A stretch of 32,415 nucleotides of DNA from IMG/VR virus record IMGVR_UViG_3300045996_001004, positions 1-32,415 of that record. One strand, written 5' to 3'. The position numbers and the translations under genes were made by a program. Origin of the DNA: a virus. The notes beneath the pieces were generated by a model, which searched no databases, was not told the DNA's origin, and worked only from the letters and a program-made list of their open reading frames with translations. The stretch's first letter is position 1. Each line of letters opens with the position of its first letter. Positions 6,357 to 12,672 of this stretch are shown here, one piece after another.

Positions 6357-6887
6357 CTATACAACCCTTGCCACGATGGGTTTCTTTATCTTCAAGCAGC
6401 AATCAGGACAGGCTTTCACCGTCTTGACTGTACTGATGTACTTCTCAGTGAATTCCATTTCCGTTTCGGATACTTGCTTAGCGTCCCAAGTACGGAATGA
6501 CTTGGAGCGTTTCTCCGACGTTGTGGTCAGTCCCTGTAGAGACTTTCCACAGAAACTGCAAGTATTCTCGTCTTGTACTGGAGCCTCACCTTTCATAGCG
6601 TTTTTGGCCCAGTCCGCATTGACGACGATCCGTGACTTATCGGCGGCAACATTTCTGTCCCACAACGATTTGTCCATGTACTGTTTGCGGCTCGCGTCCT
6701 GCATTGCGTTTGCGTTGGCAGCCGCTAACGGATTGAACACTAAGCCCTTGATCCGGACGTGCCGTTGACTGATCTGTACGGACCATGGGCAGTGATCCGT
6801 ACAGTCCCCGTCTATGTGGTACGTTTTGCGTCCACACTCGGCACAATCCCGTTTCTGGAACTTGTTAAGTACGTCCGACTTTGCCAC
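6357..6887 (-). CDS. Multi-zinc-ribbon hypothetical protein, 176 aa
   Basis: Three cysteine knuckles are spread along the protein: CAECG with a downstream C-x3-C near the N terminus, TCSFCG in the middle and CPDCC near the C terminus. A lysine/arginine-rich segment lies between the last two. This suggests a structural zinc protein acting on nucleic acid. The start is ambiguous: GTG at 6887 (GGGAG nine bases upstream, chosen) or TTG at 6893, which overlaps the upstream TGA as TTGA. It ends in TAG. Confidence 0.75.
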   Translation of the reverse strand: MAKSDVLNKFQKRDCAECGRKTYHIDGDCTDHCPWSVQISQRHVRIKGLVFNPLAAANANAMQDASRKQYMDKSLWDRNVAADKSRIVVNADWAKNAMKGEAPVQDENTCSFCGKSLQGLTTTSEKRSKSFRTWDAKQVSETEMEFTEKYISTVKTVKACPDCCLKIKKPIVARVV

Positions 6888-6889
6888 GA

Positions 6890-6973
6890 TCAATCTCTCC
6901 CAACGCTGGAGAACTTGCCGAACAACAGGGAAACCACGAGAGACAGCAGCAAAAACCCGATTACGTACTGCAT
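6890..6973 (-). CDS. Single-pass membrane peptide, 27 aa
   Basis: An ATG at 6973 with GGAG nine bases upstream opens a 27-residue peptide that is mostly one transmembrane helix (YVIGFLLLSLVVSLLFG) with a polar tail. It ends in TGA overlapping the next gene's possible TTG start. Small single-pass phage proteins can act on host membrane complexes; the target is unknown. Confidence 0.55.
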   Translation of the reverse strand: MQYVIGFLLLSLVVSLLFGKFSSVGRD

Positions 6974-6986
6974 TGGTTTGTGCTCC

Positions 6987-7006
6987 GTGGGATGGTGTGA
7001 TGGGTT
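6987..7006 (+). repeat. Dispersed 20-base repeat, copy 2
   Basis: Perfect copy of GTGGGATGGTGTGATGGGTT. It lies between two small minus-strand ORFs, in the same orientation as all other copies. Confidence 0.75.
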
Positions 7007-7024
7007 CGTGACCACATCCGGTCG

Positions 7025-7105
7025 CTATGTGTCGTGTTCTGGCGATCTCGGATGCGAATCTCCCAAAGCGATCACAATAATCAGCTCATCGACGATCTGA
7101 CCCAT
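7025..7105 (-). CDS. Possible small protein, 26 aa
   Basis: An ATG-started frame (GQIVDELIIVIALGDS at the N terminus) ends in TAG. AAGG lies about 10 bases upstream. It fills the gap between two better supported genes, but it is short and the ribosome site is mediocre. Confidence 0.3.
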   Translation of the reverse strand: MGQIVDELIIVIALGDSHPRSPEHDT

Positions 7106-7141
7106 TCAGGAACTACCTTTCCGTTCCGTCGAATTGACTGA

Positions 7142-7405
7142 TTACATATGGTCGTAGGCGCTGTACTTGAAGACTTCCTTACCGGACGGCGTGTAGACGA
7201 TCACCGTTTCGGTCTTGGGCTGTTTGATCCATTCGGATGCAAGGTAAAACATCCGATTGACGTTGGCATCCTGATGATCGATAGCGGGGCGACCATCTTT
7301 GAAGAACTTGACGACGATCCGGTAGTTGTTTGCGGGAGTCTGTACCGGAACGTTGTTACGCTTCGCCGCTAACGCCGCGACAAGATCGAGATCCTTGTAG
7401 CGCAT
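7142..7405 (-). CDS. Hypothetical alpha/beta protein, 87 aa
   Basis: I chose the ATG at 7405 (GAGG nine bases upstream) over a GTG at 7420. The protein has an N-terminal helix (DLDLVAALAAKRN), a strand and lysine turn (RIVVKFFKDGRP), and a C-terminal strand pair (TVIVYTPSGKEVFKY). It resembles small phage accessory proteins of unknown function. It is the first gene after the terminator of the 194-aa gene. Confidence 0.72.
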   Translation of the reverse strand: MRYKDLDLVAALAAKRNNVPVQTPANNYRIVVKFFKDGRPAIDHQDANVNRMFYLASEWIKQPKTETVIVYTPSGKEVFKYSAYDHM

Positions 7406-7707
7406 AGTTGCTTGCCTCACTTCCTAACCTCACCCGGTTTTATTAGTGCGATTACTGAGTAGTAAAGCGTCTTTCGCACCTCACCCGGGTACAATAAAAA
7501 ATCCCCGGCCCTGAACTGCTTACGTGTTCAGGAACCGGGGATCGTCTTACCCGCCGTATTTAGTTTTACGTTTCAGTAATGGGCGGGGAGGTTTGCACGT
7601 AGCCCGTCTTAACTACGCTTTATCTCTCCCCTGTTTGGACGGCTGCACGATATGCCGTTTCGGATATCACATTGGCGTAAACTCCCGGCGTGGGATGGTG
7701 TGATGGG
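7406..7707. other. Intergenic region without a gene
   Basis: This stretch holds the minus-strand terminator at 7495-7542 and one dispersed repeat near its right end. Two G-rich spans (around 7580 and 7630) have short open frames without proper ribosome sites. No gene is supported. Confidence 0.6.
7495..7542 (-). terminator. Rho-independent terminator (minus)
   Basis: ATCCCCGG (7501-7508) pairs with CCGGGGAT (7535-7542), with an inner CTGAAC/GTTCAG stem. On the minus strand it is followed directly by a run of T (complement of 7495-7500). It ends transcription of the 194-aa gene. Confidence 0.85.
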
Positions 7708-7709
7708 TT
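7690..7709 (+). repeat. Dispersed 20-base repeat, copy 3
   Basis: Perfect copy of GTGGGATGGTGTGATGGGTT, overlapping the stop codon of the 194-aa minus-strand gene. Confidence 0.75.
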
Positions 7710-8292
7710 ACTCCGTAGGTTCGTACTTGATTAGCGGCCCGTCTGTAATCGTCAAGCCGCCTGCACTGATACCCAGATCGGGACCGTCAACGGGAATCTC
7801 CTGATCGGGTGTGATTGTCTTGCGGGTGTCTAGTCCGACGCTCACGCTACCTTCACGTTTAAAGTTACGTGCAGCGTGTGTTTCGTTGGAGAACGGGTTA
7901 CCACGGCGTAACAGCGTCCGATCACCGCGCCACGTCATACGTTGATCCGTTACTTCCACAATCGCCCCGGTAACACGGTCGATCTGTTTACCGTGGATTG
8001 CTTCCGTTTCCATCGGTGCCCGCCGACGTTCTAGCCCTTGTTGCTGAGTGACCGACCGACGGGGCACTATGTGTGTGTCCTCGTGTTCCTCAACTACGGA
8101 ACAATCGAACAGTTTCGCGGCGTCTACCAGTCGGGCCGTGGTACTGGTGCCGTGTCTGCTATGGGTATGTCCCAAGTGTGTACCGGACGGCAAGCCGCCG
8201 ATCTTGCTGTGTATGTCGTGCAATCGTTCGCGCTCGTGCTGAGTCAGGCGGCGATTGCTACCGCCACGTTTGCCACGTTTGCCGTTACTCAT
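7708..8292 (-). CDS. Hypothetical protein with C-terminal ISAGGLTIT motif, 194 aa
   Basis: I recognise no family. The first 45 residues are very basic and Gly/Arg/His-rich (SNGKRGKRGGSNRRL). The middle is charged, with a TQQQGLERRRAP stretch, and the C terminus is strand-like. Residues 175-183 read ISAGGLTIT and are followed by exactly 11 residues. The same nine residues, also 11 from the end, occur in the 213-aa protein at 8832-9473, transcribed in the opposite direction. It is the leftward gene of the divergent pair and has its own terminator. No close ribosome site is seen (GGGAG is 16 bases away). Confidence 0.75.
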   Translation of the reverse strand: MSNGKRGKRGGSNRRLTQHERERLHDIHSKIGGLPSGTHLGHTHSRHGTSTTARLVDAAKLFDCSVVEEHEDTHIVPRRSVTQQQGLERRRAPMETEAIHGKQIDRVTGAIVEVTDQRMTWRGDRTLLRRGNPFSNETHAARNFKREGSVSVGLDTRKTITPDQEIPVDGPDLGISAGGLTITDGPLIKYEPTE

Positions 8293-8316
8293 GGTTGTGT
8301 GAGTGATGCTCCCGGC

Positions 8317-8336
8317 GTGGGATGGTGTGATGGATG
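8317..8336 (+). repeat. Dispersed 20-base repeat, copy 4
   Basis: GTGGGATGGTGTGATGGATG, matching the consensus except at the end. It lies just upstream of the leftward gene's start. Confidence 0.7.
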
Positions 8337-8678
8337 CTCCCCGGGCATAGCTCGCGCTACGTTACAGGGGGGCGCGGGTCGCAGCCGGGGTGCCCGTCGA
8401 GGGGCGCGAAGTGGAACCCGGCGAGAATCGCACGGCTCGGCCCGGCCGTCAAGCGGTCCCGCCCGGTTTTTCGACCGGCCCGCGAAAAAAAGTTTCGTCC
8501 ACTTTTCAGGACACCCGGCAGGCGGGCAGCGCTGGACCCCACACGCGCCACGATGCCCCGTAAACCGCTCAGGATGGCTCAGGACGCGCGAACCGGCCCC
8601 GGTGCGGTGTCTAGCTCCCCCCGTCTTGTGCGCCGTTCCTGCGGCCCGTGGCTCGGTCGGACTCGGGGACGGCTGAGC

Positions 8679-8698
8679 GTGGGATGGTGTGACGGGTT
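8679..8698 (+). repeat. Dispersed 20-base repeat, copy 5
   Basis: GTGGGATGGTGTGACGGGTT, one change from consensus. It is followed by a hairpin, a T-run and a promoter, the recurring cassette order. Confidence 0.75.
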
Positions 8699-8700
8699 CA

Positions 8701-8735
8701 GCCCCGCTATGCATAGGGGCGGGCGGCGTGTTTTT
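8701..8735 (+). terminator. Possible weak terminator
   Basis: GCCCC...GGGGC (8701-8720) with an inner TATGCATA palindrome is followed 10 bases later by TTTTT. The spacing is long for a classical terminator, so the call is tentative. Confidence 0.35.
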
Positions 8736-8739
8736 CCAC

Positions 8740-8769
8740 TTGACGGCCCCGGCCCACTGTCTGTAAGCT
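8740..8769 (+). promoter_or_regulatory. Promoter of the 213-aa gene
   Basis: TTGACG and TAAGCT are separated by 18 bases. The TAAGCTGGCG end is identical in the promoter at 10993-11021, which strengthens the call despite a weak -10. Confidence 0.5.
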
Positions 8770-8831
8770 GGCGGGGACAAGACAACACGGCGCAATCGAG
8801 CGCCATCACACAACGTCAACAGCGAGGCAGT

Positions 8832-9473
8832 ATGAGCAGAGACAAAGGCAAGACGAACGGCGGCAACGGAGCGGTAGCGGACGCTATCAACAAGGCGATG
8901 GCTGACGCGGCACAGAACACGGCGGCGGTCGTGGACACGGGCGGGGACGTGGACCTGTCCGCACTCGCGGGGATCGGCTCGACCGACGAGGACACCGAAG
9001 GCGCGGGCGCCACAACGGACGATGACGATCTGGACCCGAACGCCAACGTGTGGGATCGGCTGATTCAGGGCTGGAGCTTCGCCCCGGCAGCGGCCCGCCC
9101 CTTCGACAACGAGAAGAAAACGCAGCGGACGCAGAAGATCGCGGACGTGACGGTGTTGCTGCGGGGAGGCTTCGGGTACGTGCCGGGAGCGGTGAAGCTG
9201 GTGCAGGCGCTCGTCAACGGCGCCCCGCACGGGGAAACGATGCTCGATTTCAATTTCTTCTCGTCGCTCACGAGCACGGCACTCCGCCCCATCACCGACC
9301 GCGCCAAGGTGGATCTCGTCCTGATGCGTCAGCGCATCGCGGCGGATTACCTGAAGTGGCGGGAGGCCAACCCACAGGCGGCAATCGCCACGGCCCGCGC
9401 CGAAACGCGCATCTCGGCGGGCGGACTCACGATCACGATGCCGGAACCCGCGAAGCCTGCGGCAACGGCCTAG
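8832..9473 (+). CDS. Hypothetical protein with C-terminal ISAGGLTIT motif, 213 aa
   Basis: Not recognised. Residues 1-75 are polar and acidic, ending in a TTDDDDLDPN run. Residues about 75-190 are likely folded, with aromatic strands and a final helix (AKVDLVLMRQRIAADYLKWREANP). Residues 194-202 are ISAGGLTIT, with 11 residues after them, as in the divergent 194-aa protein. I start at the ATG at 8832 (GAGG five bases upstream, downstream of the promoter). The frame is open far upstream only because of GC bias. A strong terminator follows at once, so it is a single-gene unit. Confidence 0.8.
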   Translation: MSRDKGKTNGGNGAVADAINKAMADAAQNTAAVVDTGGDVDLSALAGIGSTDEDTEGAGATTDDDDLDPNANVWDRLIQGWSFAPAAARPFDNEKKTQRTQKIADVTVLLRGGFGYVPGAVKLVQALVNGAPHGETMLDFNFFSSLTSTALRPITDRAKVDLVLMRQRIAADYLKWREANPQAAIATARAETRISAGGLTITMPEPAKPAATA

Positions 9474-9482
9474 CTCGACTGA

Positions 9483-9517
9483 ACCGGGATCACCTTGGCG
9501 GGTGGTCCCGGTTTTTT
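9483..9517 (+). terminator. Rho-independent terminator
   Basis: ACCGGGATCACC pairs over 12 bases with GGTGGTCCCGGT around loop TTGGCG and runs into TTTTTT. Confidence 0.92.
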
Positions 9518-9540
9518 CGTTTGTACGGCGCCCGTGCTGC

Positions 9541-9671
9541 ATAAGTAAATTTACTTACGGGTTACGTAATCGGTCCACTTACGTAAGTTGTCCAGATACG
9601 TAAACGGGCAGGTTCGCGCACCCGTAAGCCGTTGTAAGTGAACCGCTTACGTAAGTGGCCAGAAGTTTACG
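9541..9671. repeat. Cluster of TTACGTAA-type palindromes
   Basis: Within 130 bases lie TAAGTAAATTTACTTA (9542-9557), TTACGTAA (9562-9569), ACTTACGTAAGT (9577-9588), TACGTAAAC (9597-9605), CCGTAAGCC (9622-9630), TTGTAAGTG (9632-9640), GCTTACGTAAGT (9645-9656) and AGTTTACGC (9664-9672). All are built on the half-site GTAAGT/ACTTAC. It may be a multi-operator region or an iteron-type origin. Confidence 0.7.
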
Positions 9672-9769
9672 CCCGCCACCTGAACCGGGCAAGCGGAAAC
9701 TGGACCGTTCCGGTATGTAGCCGATTCATACACGGTGTGAATGCTCCCCGAACCCGGCCATATTCGCCC

Positions 9770-9789
9770 GTGGGATGGTGTGATGGGTT
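9770..9789 (+). repeat. Dispersed 20-base repeat, copy 6
   Basis: Perfect copy of GTGGGATGGTGTGATGGGTT, followed by TTTTCCCGG and a hairpin. Confidence 0.75.
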
Positions 9790-9971
9790 TTTCCCGGCAT
9801 TTCGGCGGGTTTTCGGGTTTTTGCCCGATGGCACGGCCTGTGAAGTGTGGGAGGCGGGGCAGTGTGCGCCGTGGTAACGGTGCGGTCCGAACTGCTTGAC
9901 CGTGGTTGATGGGCTGAGCCGGGTGCTACGCTGCCCCGTTGGGCAATTCAGCCCGCTAGGAGGTTGTATCT

Positions 9972-10622
9972 ATGCCAGAAGTGACCCTCGAAACCCTGAA
10001 CGCCGCTGCCAAGCGGCAGGTGCTGGCGCTCCGGCGTCCCGTAATGGATGCGGCGCGGCAATTCGGGGCGGTGCGGGAACGGCTCTCCGACTTGGCCCCC
10101 AAGATCGTGAAGCTGTTCAACATGATCCTCGCGGACAACGAAGCATTCACGTTCGTTTCGTTCGTCCGGCTGTTCGATCCCACGGTCCCCACGCACGCGG
10201 CGGACCGGAACGGCGAGACAGGTTACCGGAATCACCGGACCTACTACACCCTCGCATACATGCGCCGTCTGGTGCAGTTGCAGGGCACCCGGCGGCGGAC
10301 ACCCGGCGGCGTACGGGACAGCGCAACCGATGCACTGGCGCGGACGTTGGCGACCGTGCTGCAAGTGGTCGAGGACTCGGAAGCCGTGTGGCACGCGATT
10401 CAATCCGAGTTTCAATTCACCGAACGCCTGATGACGCGGTTGCGGAAGCGGGTAGACGCAACCAAGCCGCTGATCCAGCTGGAGCCGACACGCCGCGCCA
10501 CGGTCAGCGTGGGCAAAGTGATCCATATGGAGCGGACGGAACCCACGCAAGCGGAAGCGGCCCAGGCCGACACCATCGAGGCCGACACACGCGGCACACG
10601 CAAGCGGGCACGTGCAGCGTAG
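9972..10622 (+). CDS. Hypothetical protein, 216 aa
   Basis: Not recognised. It is largely helical and Arg/Ala-rich: an N-terminal helix pair (LNAAAKRQVLALRRPVMDAA), a hydrophobic core near residues 40-70 (KLFNMILADNEAFTFVSFVRL), and a basic C-terminal tail ending RGTRKRARAA after an acidic TIEADT stretch. AGGAGG lies eight bases before the ATG, one of the best ribosome sites in this block. It lies immediately right of the palindrome cluster, so a DNA-binding or replication-initiator role is worth testing, but no helix-turn-helix is evident by eye. It ends in TAG. Confidence 0.78.
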   Translation: MPEVTLETLNAAAKRQVLALRRPVMDAARQFGAVRERLSDLAPKIVKLFNMILADNEAFTFVSFVRLFDPTVPTHAADRNGETGYRNHRTYYTLAYMRRLVQLQGTRRRTPGGVRDSATDALARTLATVLQVVEDSEAVWHAIQSEFQFTERLMTRLRKRVDATKPLIQLEPTRRATVSVGKVIHMERTEPTQAEAAQADTIEADTRGTRKRARAA

Positions 10623-10713
10623 CGCGGCCCAACTCGACGCCGGGGCAGGTTCGTAAGCCTGTCTCGGCGTATCTCTCACCCGTTGACGCGACACATAACG
10701 AACCGAGGCACCT

Positions 10714-10920
10714 ATGGTGATGCGTGACGAGAGTTCCCCTTTACATGAACGGCTGTCCAAGCTGCTGGATCAACAGCACCGCACCCCGGACGGGCGGGTG
10801 CAATGCTGCGAATGCCCACGGGCGGCAGTAGAACGGAGCACCGACGATCAACAGGTCCGCTGCCGGGACTGTTGGGAGCGGCACCGCTTGCGGTTTCGAC
10901 GGGTAGACCGGCGCGTGTGA
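10714..10920 (+). CDS. Small zinc-ribbon protein, 68 aa
   Basis: Two C-x2-C pairs (CCEC at about residues 31-34 and CRDC at about 50-53) flank an 'ERSTDDQQVR' linker. The tail is Arg-rich (ERHRLRFRRVDRRV), the usual layout of a small nucleic-acid-binding zinc ribbon. GAGG precedes the ATG by five bases. The stop TGA lies within a dispersed-repeat copy. Confidence 0.75.
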   Translation: MVMRDESSPLHERLSKLLDQQHRTPDGRVQCCECPRAAVERSTDDQQVRCRDCWERHRLRFRRVDRRV

Positions 10921-10932
10921 CGGTGGGATGGC
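10915..10932 (+). repeat. Dispersed repeat, divergent copy 7
   Basis: GTGTGACGGTGGGATGGC overlaps the stop codon of the zinc-ribbon gene and is followed by a GTGTGGGG/CCCTACAC hairpin (10936-10959) and then a promoter. Confidence 0.5.
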
Positions 10933-10935
10933 TCT

Positions 10936-10959
10936 GTGTGGGGATCTGCGACCCTACAC
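10936..10959 (+). terminator. Hairpin, possible weak terminator
   Basis: GTGTGGGG pairs with CCCTACAC (eight pairs, one G-U) around ATCTGCGA. There is no immediate U-run, so termination is uncertain. Confidence 0.35.
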
Positions 10960-10992
10960 GGGGCCGTTTCGTCTGTACGGGTATGTTTTTTG

Positions 10993-11021
10993 TTGACTAC
11001 TTACGTAAGTGGGCATAAGCT
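10993..11021 (+). promoter_or_regulatory. Promoter with operator palindrome in its spacer
   Basis: TTGACT, 17-base spacer, TAAGCT. The spacer contains the perfect 12-base palindrome ACTTACGTAAGT, so a bound regulator would directly cover the RNA polymerase site. Confidence 0.65.
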
Positions 11022-11374
11022 GGCGCGGGCAGCATACACACGGCGGACGGCAAGGCAAACGGAGTGCTGCGGGCGCACCGGCAAGCTAGCACAGGACTGT
11101 GCACAGCCTAGAATCCGGTCTTTCCCCGCGCACCACTAACGGAGGCCGCGCTATCCGCTTCGACACGGGGCGAGGATCAGGAACCAAGAGGCGGGATCGG
11201 GTACCGGGGCCGGATGCATACGGCGTCGGTCTGCCCCAAGCCGCTGCGGTAAGACGCTCCCCCGTGTCACTGCCCCTTGTTTGTCGGCCCGCTTCCGTAG
11301 CCAGAGGCTAACCAAAGTAGCTGCAACGTAGCGAAACGGGCGGGGCGGGCCTTTTTTCGCTAGGAGGTCACGTT

Positions 11375-11743
11375 ATGCGATGTGCAATTTGCGGCGGCAG
11401 CGGACCGGATCGGGATCTGCGGATGGTCGTCCGGGACGATTACGAGGCGGTACAAGGCACGTATCCGCCGGATGTGATCCACAACCCGGAACACGCGGCA
11501 GCACTGGGCCGGATGTGCGGGCTACTGGATCGGCTGGTCGATCCGTTGGCGCGGGTGGAGTGCAAGCCGTGCCGGGTTCAGCAAGCACGGGAGCGGGAGG
11601 CCGAGGCACGGGAACACGCCGAGGCGCGGGGCGAGTACGACGGGGAAACGTTGGGGCGGACGTATCACGATGTAGTGCAGCGGTCCCGGCTCCGGGTGCT
11701 GCGGGCACACCTCGTGCGGCTGTATGGCTCACGGGTGCATTAA
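11375..11743 (+). CDS. Zinc-ribbon/coiled-coil hypothetical protein, 122 aa
   Basis: C-x2-C pairs occur at the N terminus (RCAICGG) and near residue 64 (ECKPC), followed by a long Arg/Glu/Ala helix (QQAREREAEAREHAEARGEY) and a basic end. The first pair resembles the knuckle of HNH-type or zinc-ribbon proteins, but the catalytic HNH residues are not evident. AGGAGG lies seven bases before the ATG. It is the first gene of a run of overlapping small genes to 12535. Confidence 0.75.
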   Translation: MRCAICGGSGPDRDLRMVVRDDYEAVQGTYPPDVIHNPEHAAALGRMCGLLDRLVDPLARVECKPCRVQQAREREAEAREHAEARGEYDGETLGRTYHDVVQRSRLRVLRAHLVRLYGSRVH

Positions 11744-11760
11744 GGGGGAGGGATCAGACC

Positions 11761-12012
11761 ATGCGGCTACTACACCCGTTAGCGTGCCCTGAGCACGGGT
11801 ACCAACGGCTGGAAACGTGTGACATTTGCGTAGACGCCGCGCACCGGGAGCGGCAACTACAGCACTCGGAGGGACCGAATCAAAAAACACTCTGCGGCCT
11901 GCCGGTAGCGATGGCGGTCACCGGCCCGGTCCCGGCAGACTGGGCACGCTGCGGCGACTGTGACCGCTTGGCGAAGCTGCGGGAGGTAAGACAGGCGGTG
12001 GGCCATGTTTAA
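11761..12012 (+). CDS. Small cysteine-rich protein, 83 aa
   Basis: It contains C-x2-H (CPEH), C-x2-C (CDIC), a lone LCGLP and CGDC near the C terminus, which is enough for one or two zinc sites. GGGAGGGATCAGACC precedes the ATG, so the ribosome site is good. It overlaps the next gene by eight bases. The segment between the knuckles, ending TGPVPADWARC, is seen in small actinophage zinc proteins; that likeness is only an impression. Confidence 0.7.
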   Translation: MRLLHPLACPEHGYQRLETCDICVDAAHRERQLQHSEGPNQKTLCGLPVAMAVTGPVPADWARCGDCDRLAKLREVRQAVGHV

Positions 12013-12211
12013 CGTGCCCCACTACAGCATCATCAGAGCCACTGACGGGCGGACCTTTGGTTACTCCCTGCACGGTGACAGCGCTAGTGATTTGGCACGG
12101 GGGCTGAGCCTGTATTACCCAAACGTGGCCTTTGTCGTCTACCGGCACGGCGGCACAAGCCCCAAGGCGATAGCGTTTCGCGCCGTCAATGGACGGTTAC
12201 AGCAATCTTAG
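12005..12211 (+). CDS. Hypothetical alpha/beta protein, 68 aa
   Basis: Strand (HYSIIRATDGRTFGYSL), helix (SASDLARGLSLYY), strand (VAFVVYRHGG) and a final strand make this a small compact alpha/beta protein. It starts inside the end of the preceding gene, a translational coupling arrangement, and ends in TAG. No motif is recognised. Confidence 0.7.
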   Translation: MFNVPHYSIIRATDGRTFGYSLHGDSASDLARGLSLYYPNVAFVVYRHGGTSPKAIAFRAVNGRLQQS

Positions 12212-12220
12212 GGAGGCATC

Positions 12221-12346
12221 ATGTTGGACCGGTTACGGGACGGTTACACCCGGTTTCTCATGCGACGGATGGACCGCTGCCAAACAGAGCGCGGCTTACG
12301 GTTCTGGGAATGGATCGCAGTGCATACCACGGCGGCGGATTACTGA
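12221..12346 (+). CDS. Small basic protein, 41 aa
   Basis: GGGAGG four bases before the ATG opens a 41-residue peptide with basic, Arg-rich helices (LDRLRDGYTRFLMRRMDRC) and a Trp-containing second helix (LRFWEWIAVH). It ends in TGA. The strong ribosome site and close packing between genes support it. Confidence 0.6.
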   Translation: MLDRLRDGYTRFLMRRMDRCQTERGLRFWEWIAVHTTAADY

Positions 12347-12361
12347 CGGGGAGGTGAGCGT

Positions 12362-12535
12362 ATGGATAAGCGGCAAGCCGTCAAGCTCACGATCACGGTA
12401 AGCGGTGAAACTGACCGAGACCCGTGGGAATGGGCGGAAGGAATCGCCCGATCCTTAGCGGATGATTTGAACGCCGCTAACGGGGAGGGATGGCCCCCGA
12501 TCACTGTCGAAGCGACTGACGCTGAACCGGTGTGA
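12362..12535 (+). CDS. Hypothetical protein, 57 aa
   Basis: GGGGAGGTGAGCGT precedes the ATG. The protein has a strand (AVKLTITVSGET), a helix (EWAEGIARSLADDLNAA) and a second strand (ITVEATD), suggesting a small beta-alpha-beta fold. It ends in TGA inside a dispersed-repeat copy, and a terminator follows. Confidence 0.65.
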   Translation: MDKRQAVKLTITVSGETDRDPWEWAEGIARSLADDLNAANGEGWPPITVEATDAEPV

Positions 12536-12547
12536 TGGTGGGATGCT
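12530..12547 (+). repeat. Dispersed repeat, divergent copy 8
   Basis: GTGTGATGGTGGGATGCT overlaps the stop codon of the 57-aa gene and lies directly before the terminator. Confidence 0.5.
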
Positions 12548-12549
12548 TT

Positions 12550-12580
12550 GGACCGGCCCTAGTGGTCGGTCCGTTGTTTT
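12550..12580 (+). terminator. Rho-independent terminator
   Basis: GGACCGGCC pairs with GGTCGGTCC (one G-U) around CTAGT and is followed by GTTGTTTT. Confidence 0.75.
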
Positions 12581-12596
12581 GTACGGCGGTTTTAAG

Positions 12597-12625
12597 TTGA
12601 CTACTTACGTAAGTGGGCGTATTCT
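12597..12625 (+). promoter_or_regulatory. Promoter with operator palindrome in its spacer
   Basis: TTGACT, 17-base spacer, TATTCT. The first 16 bases of the spacer, including ACTTACGTAAGT, are identical to those of the promoter at 10993-11021, so the two units are co-regulated. Confidence 0.68.
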
Positions 12626-12672
12626 CGCGGCGCGGCCGTTTCACACACACAAGCGGCCCGGAGGATACCGAC

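Larger units (their letters stand above)
8293..8831. other. GC-rich divergent control region
   Basis: No gene is supported, although GC bias leaves long frames open on both strands. The region contains two dispersed repeats (8317-8336 and 8679-8698), a GCCCC/GGGGC hairpin, and a plus promoter at 8740-8769. CCGGT/ACCGG stems with T and A runs lie around 8460-8495. It separates leftward from rightward transcription and is a likely regulatory hub. Confidence 0.6.
9518..9971. other. Non-coding control region, possible origin
   Basis: There is no supported gene. It holds the palindrome cluster at 9541-9671, a dispersed repeat, a CGGG/CCCG hairpin near 9815-9835 and a strong ribosome site for the next gene. 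The open frame from 9638 lacks a ribosome site and is not called. Confidence 0.6.
10921..11374. other. Intergenic region with promoter and no clear gene
   Basis: After a hairpin and the promoter at 10993-11021 there are about 350 bases of possible leader. Frames open here (for example 11099-11311) have no convincing ribosome site or codon pattern. An AACGGAGGCCGC near 11138 looks like a ribosome site but no start codon follows at the right distance. TAGCGAAA...TTTCGCTA near 11330-11362 is an inverted repeat just before the next gene's ribosome site. Confidence 0.5.

Noticed and set aside
8334-8831. In-frame N-terminal extension of the 213-aa gene
   Set aside because: It would place the promoter, the hairpin and a dispersed repeat inside coding sequence. 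The ATG at 8832 has its own ribosome site.
8289-9542. Long minus-strand open frame opposite the 213-aa gene
   Set aside because: It is antisense to a well supported gene, very Arg/Pro-rich, has no ribosome site, and open frames are expected on both strands in GC-rich DNA.
9638-9877. 79-codon plus-strand frame
   Set aside because: It starts inside the palindrome cluster, runs through a dispersed repeat and has no ribosome site.
9896-9932. Promoter for the 216-aa gene (TTGACC or TTGATG with TACGCT)
   Set aside because: Spacers are 25 or 15 bases, outside the normal range, so it is not listed.
11099-11311. Possible 70-aa gene after the promoter at 10993
   Set aside because: There is no convincing ribosome site and the composition resembles random GC-rich frames. 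Left as unexplained leader.
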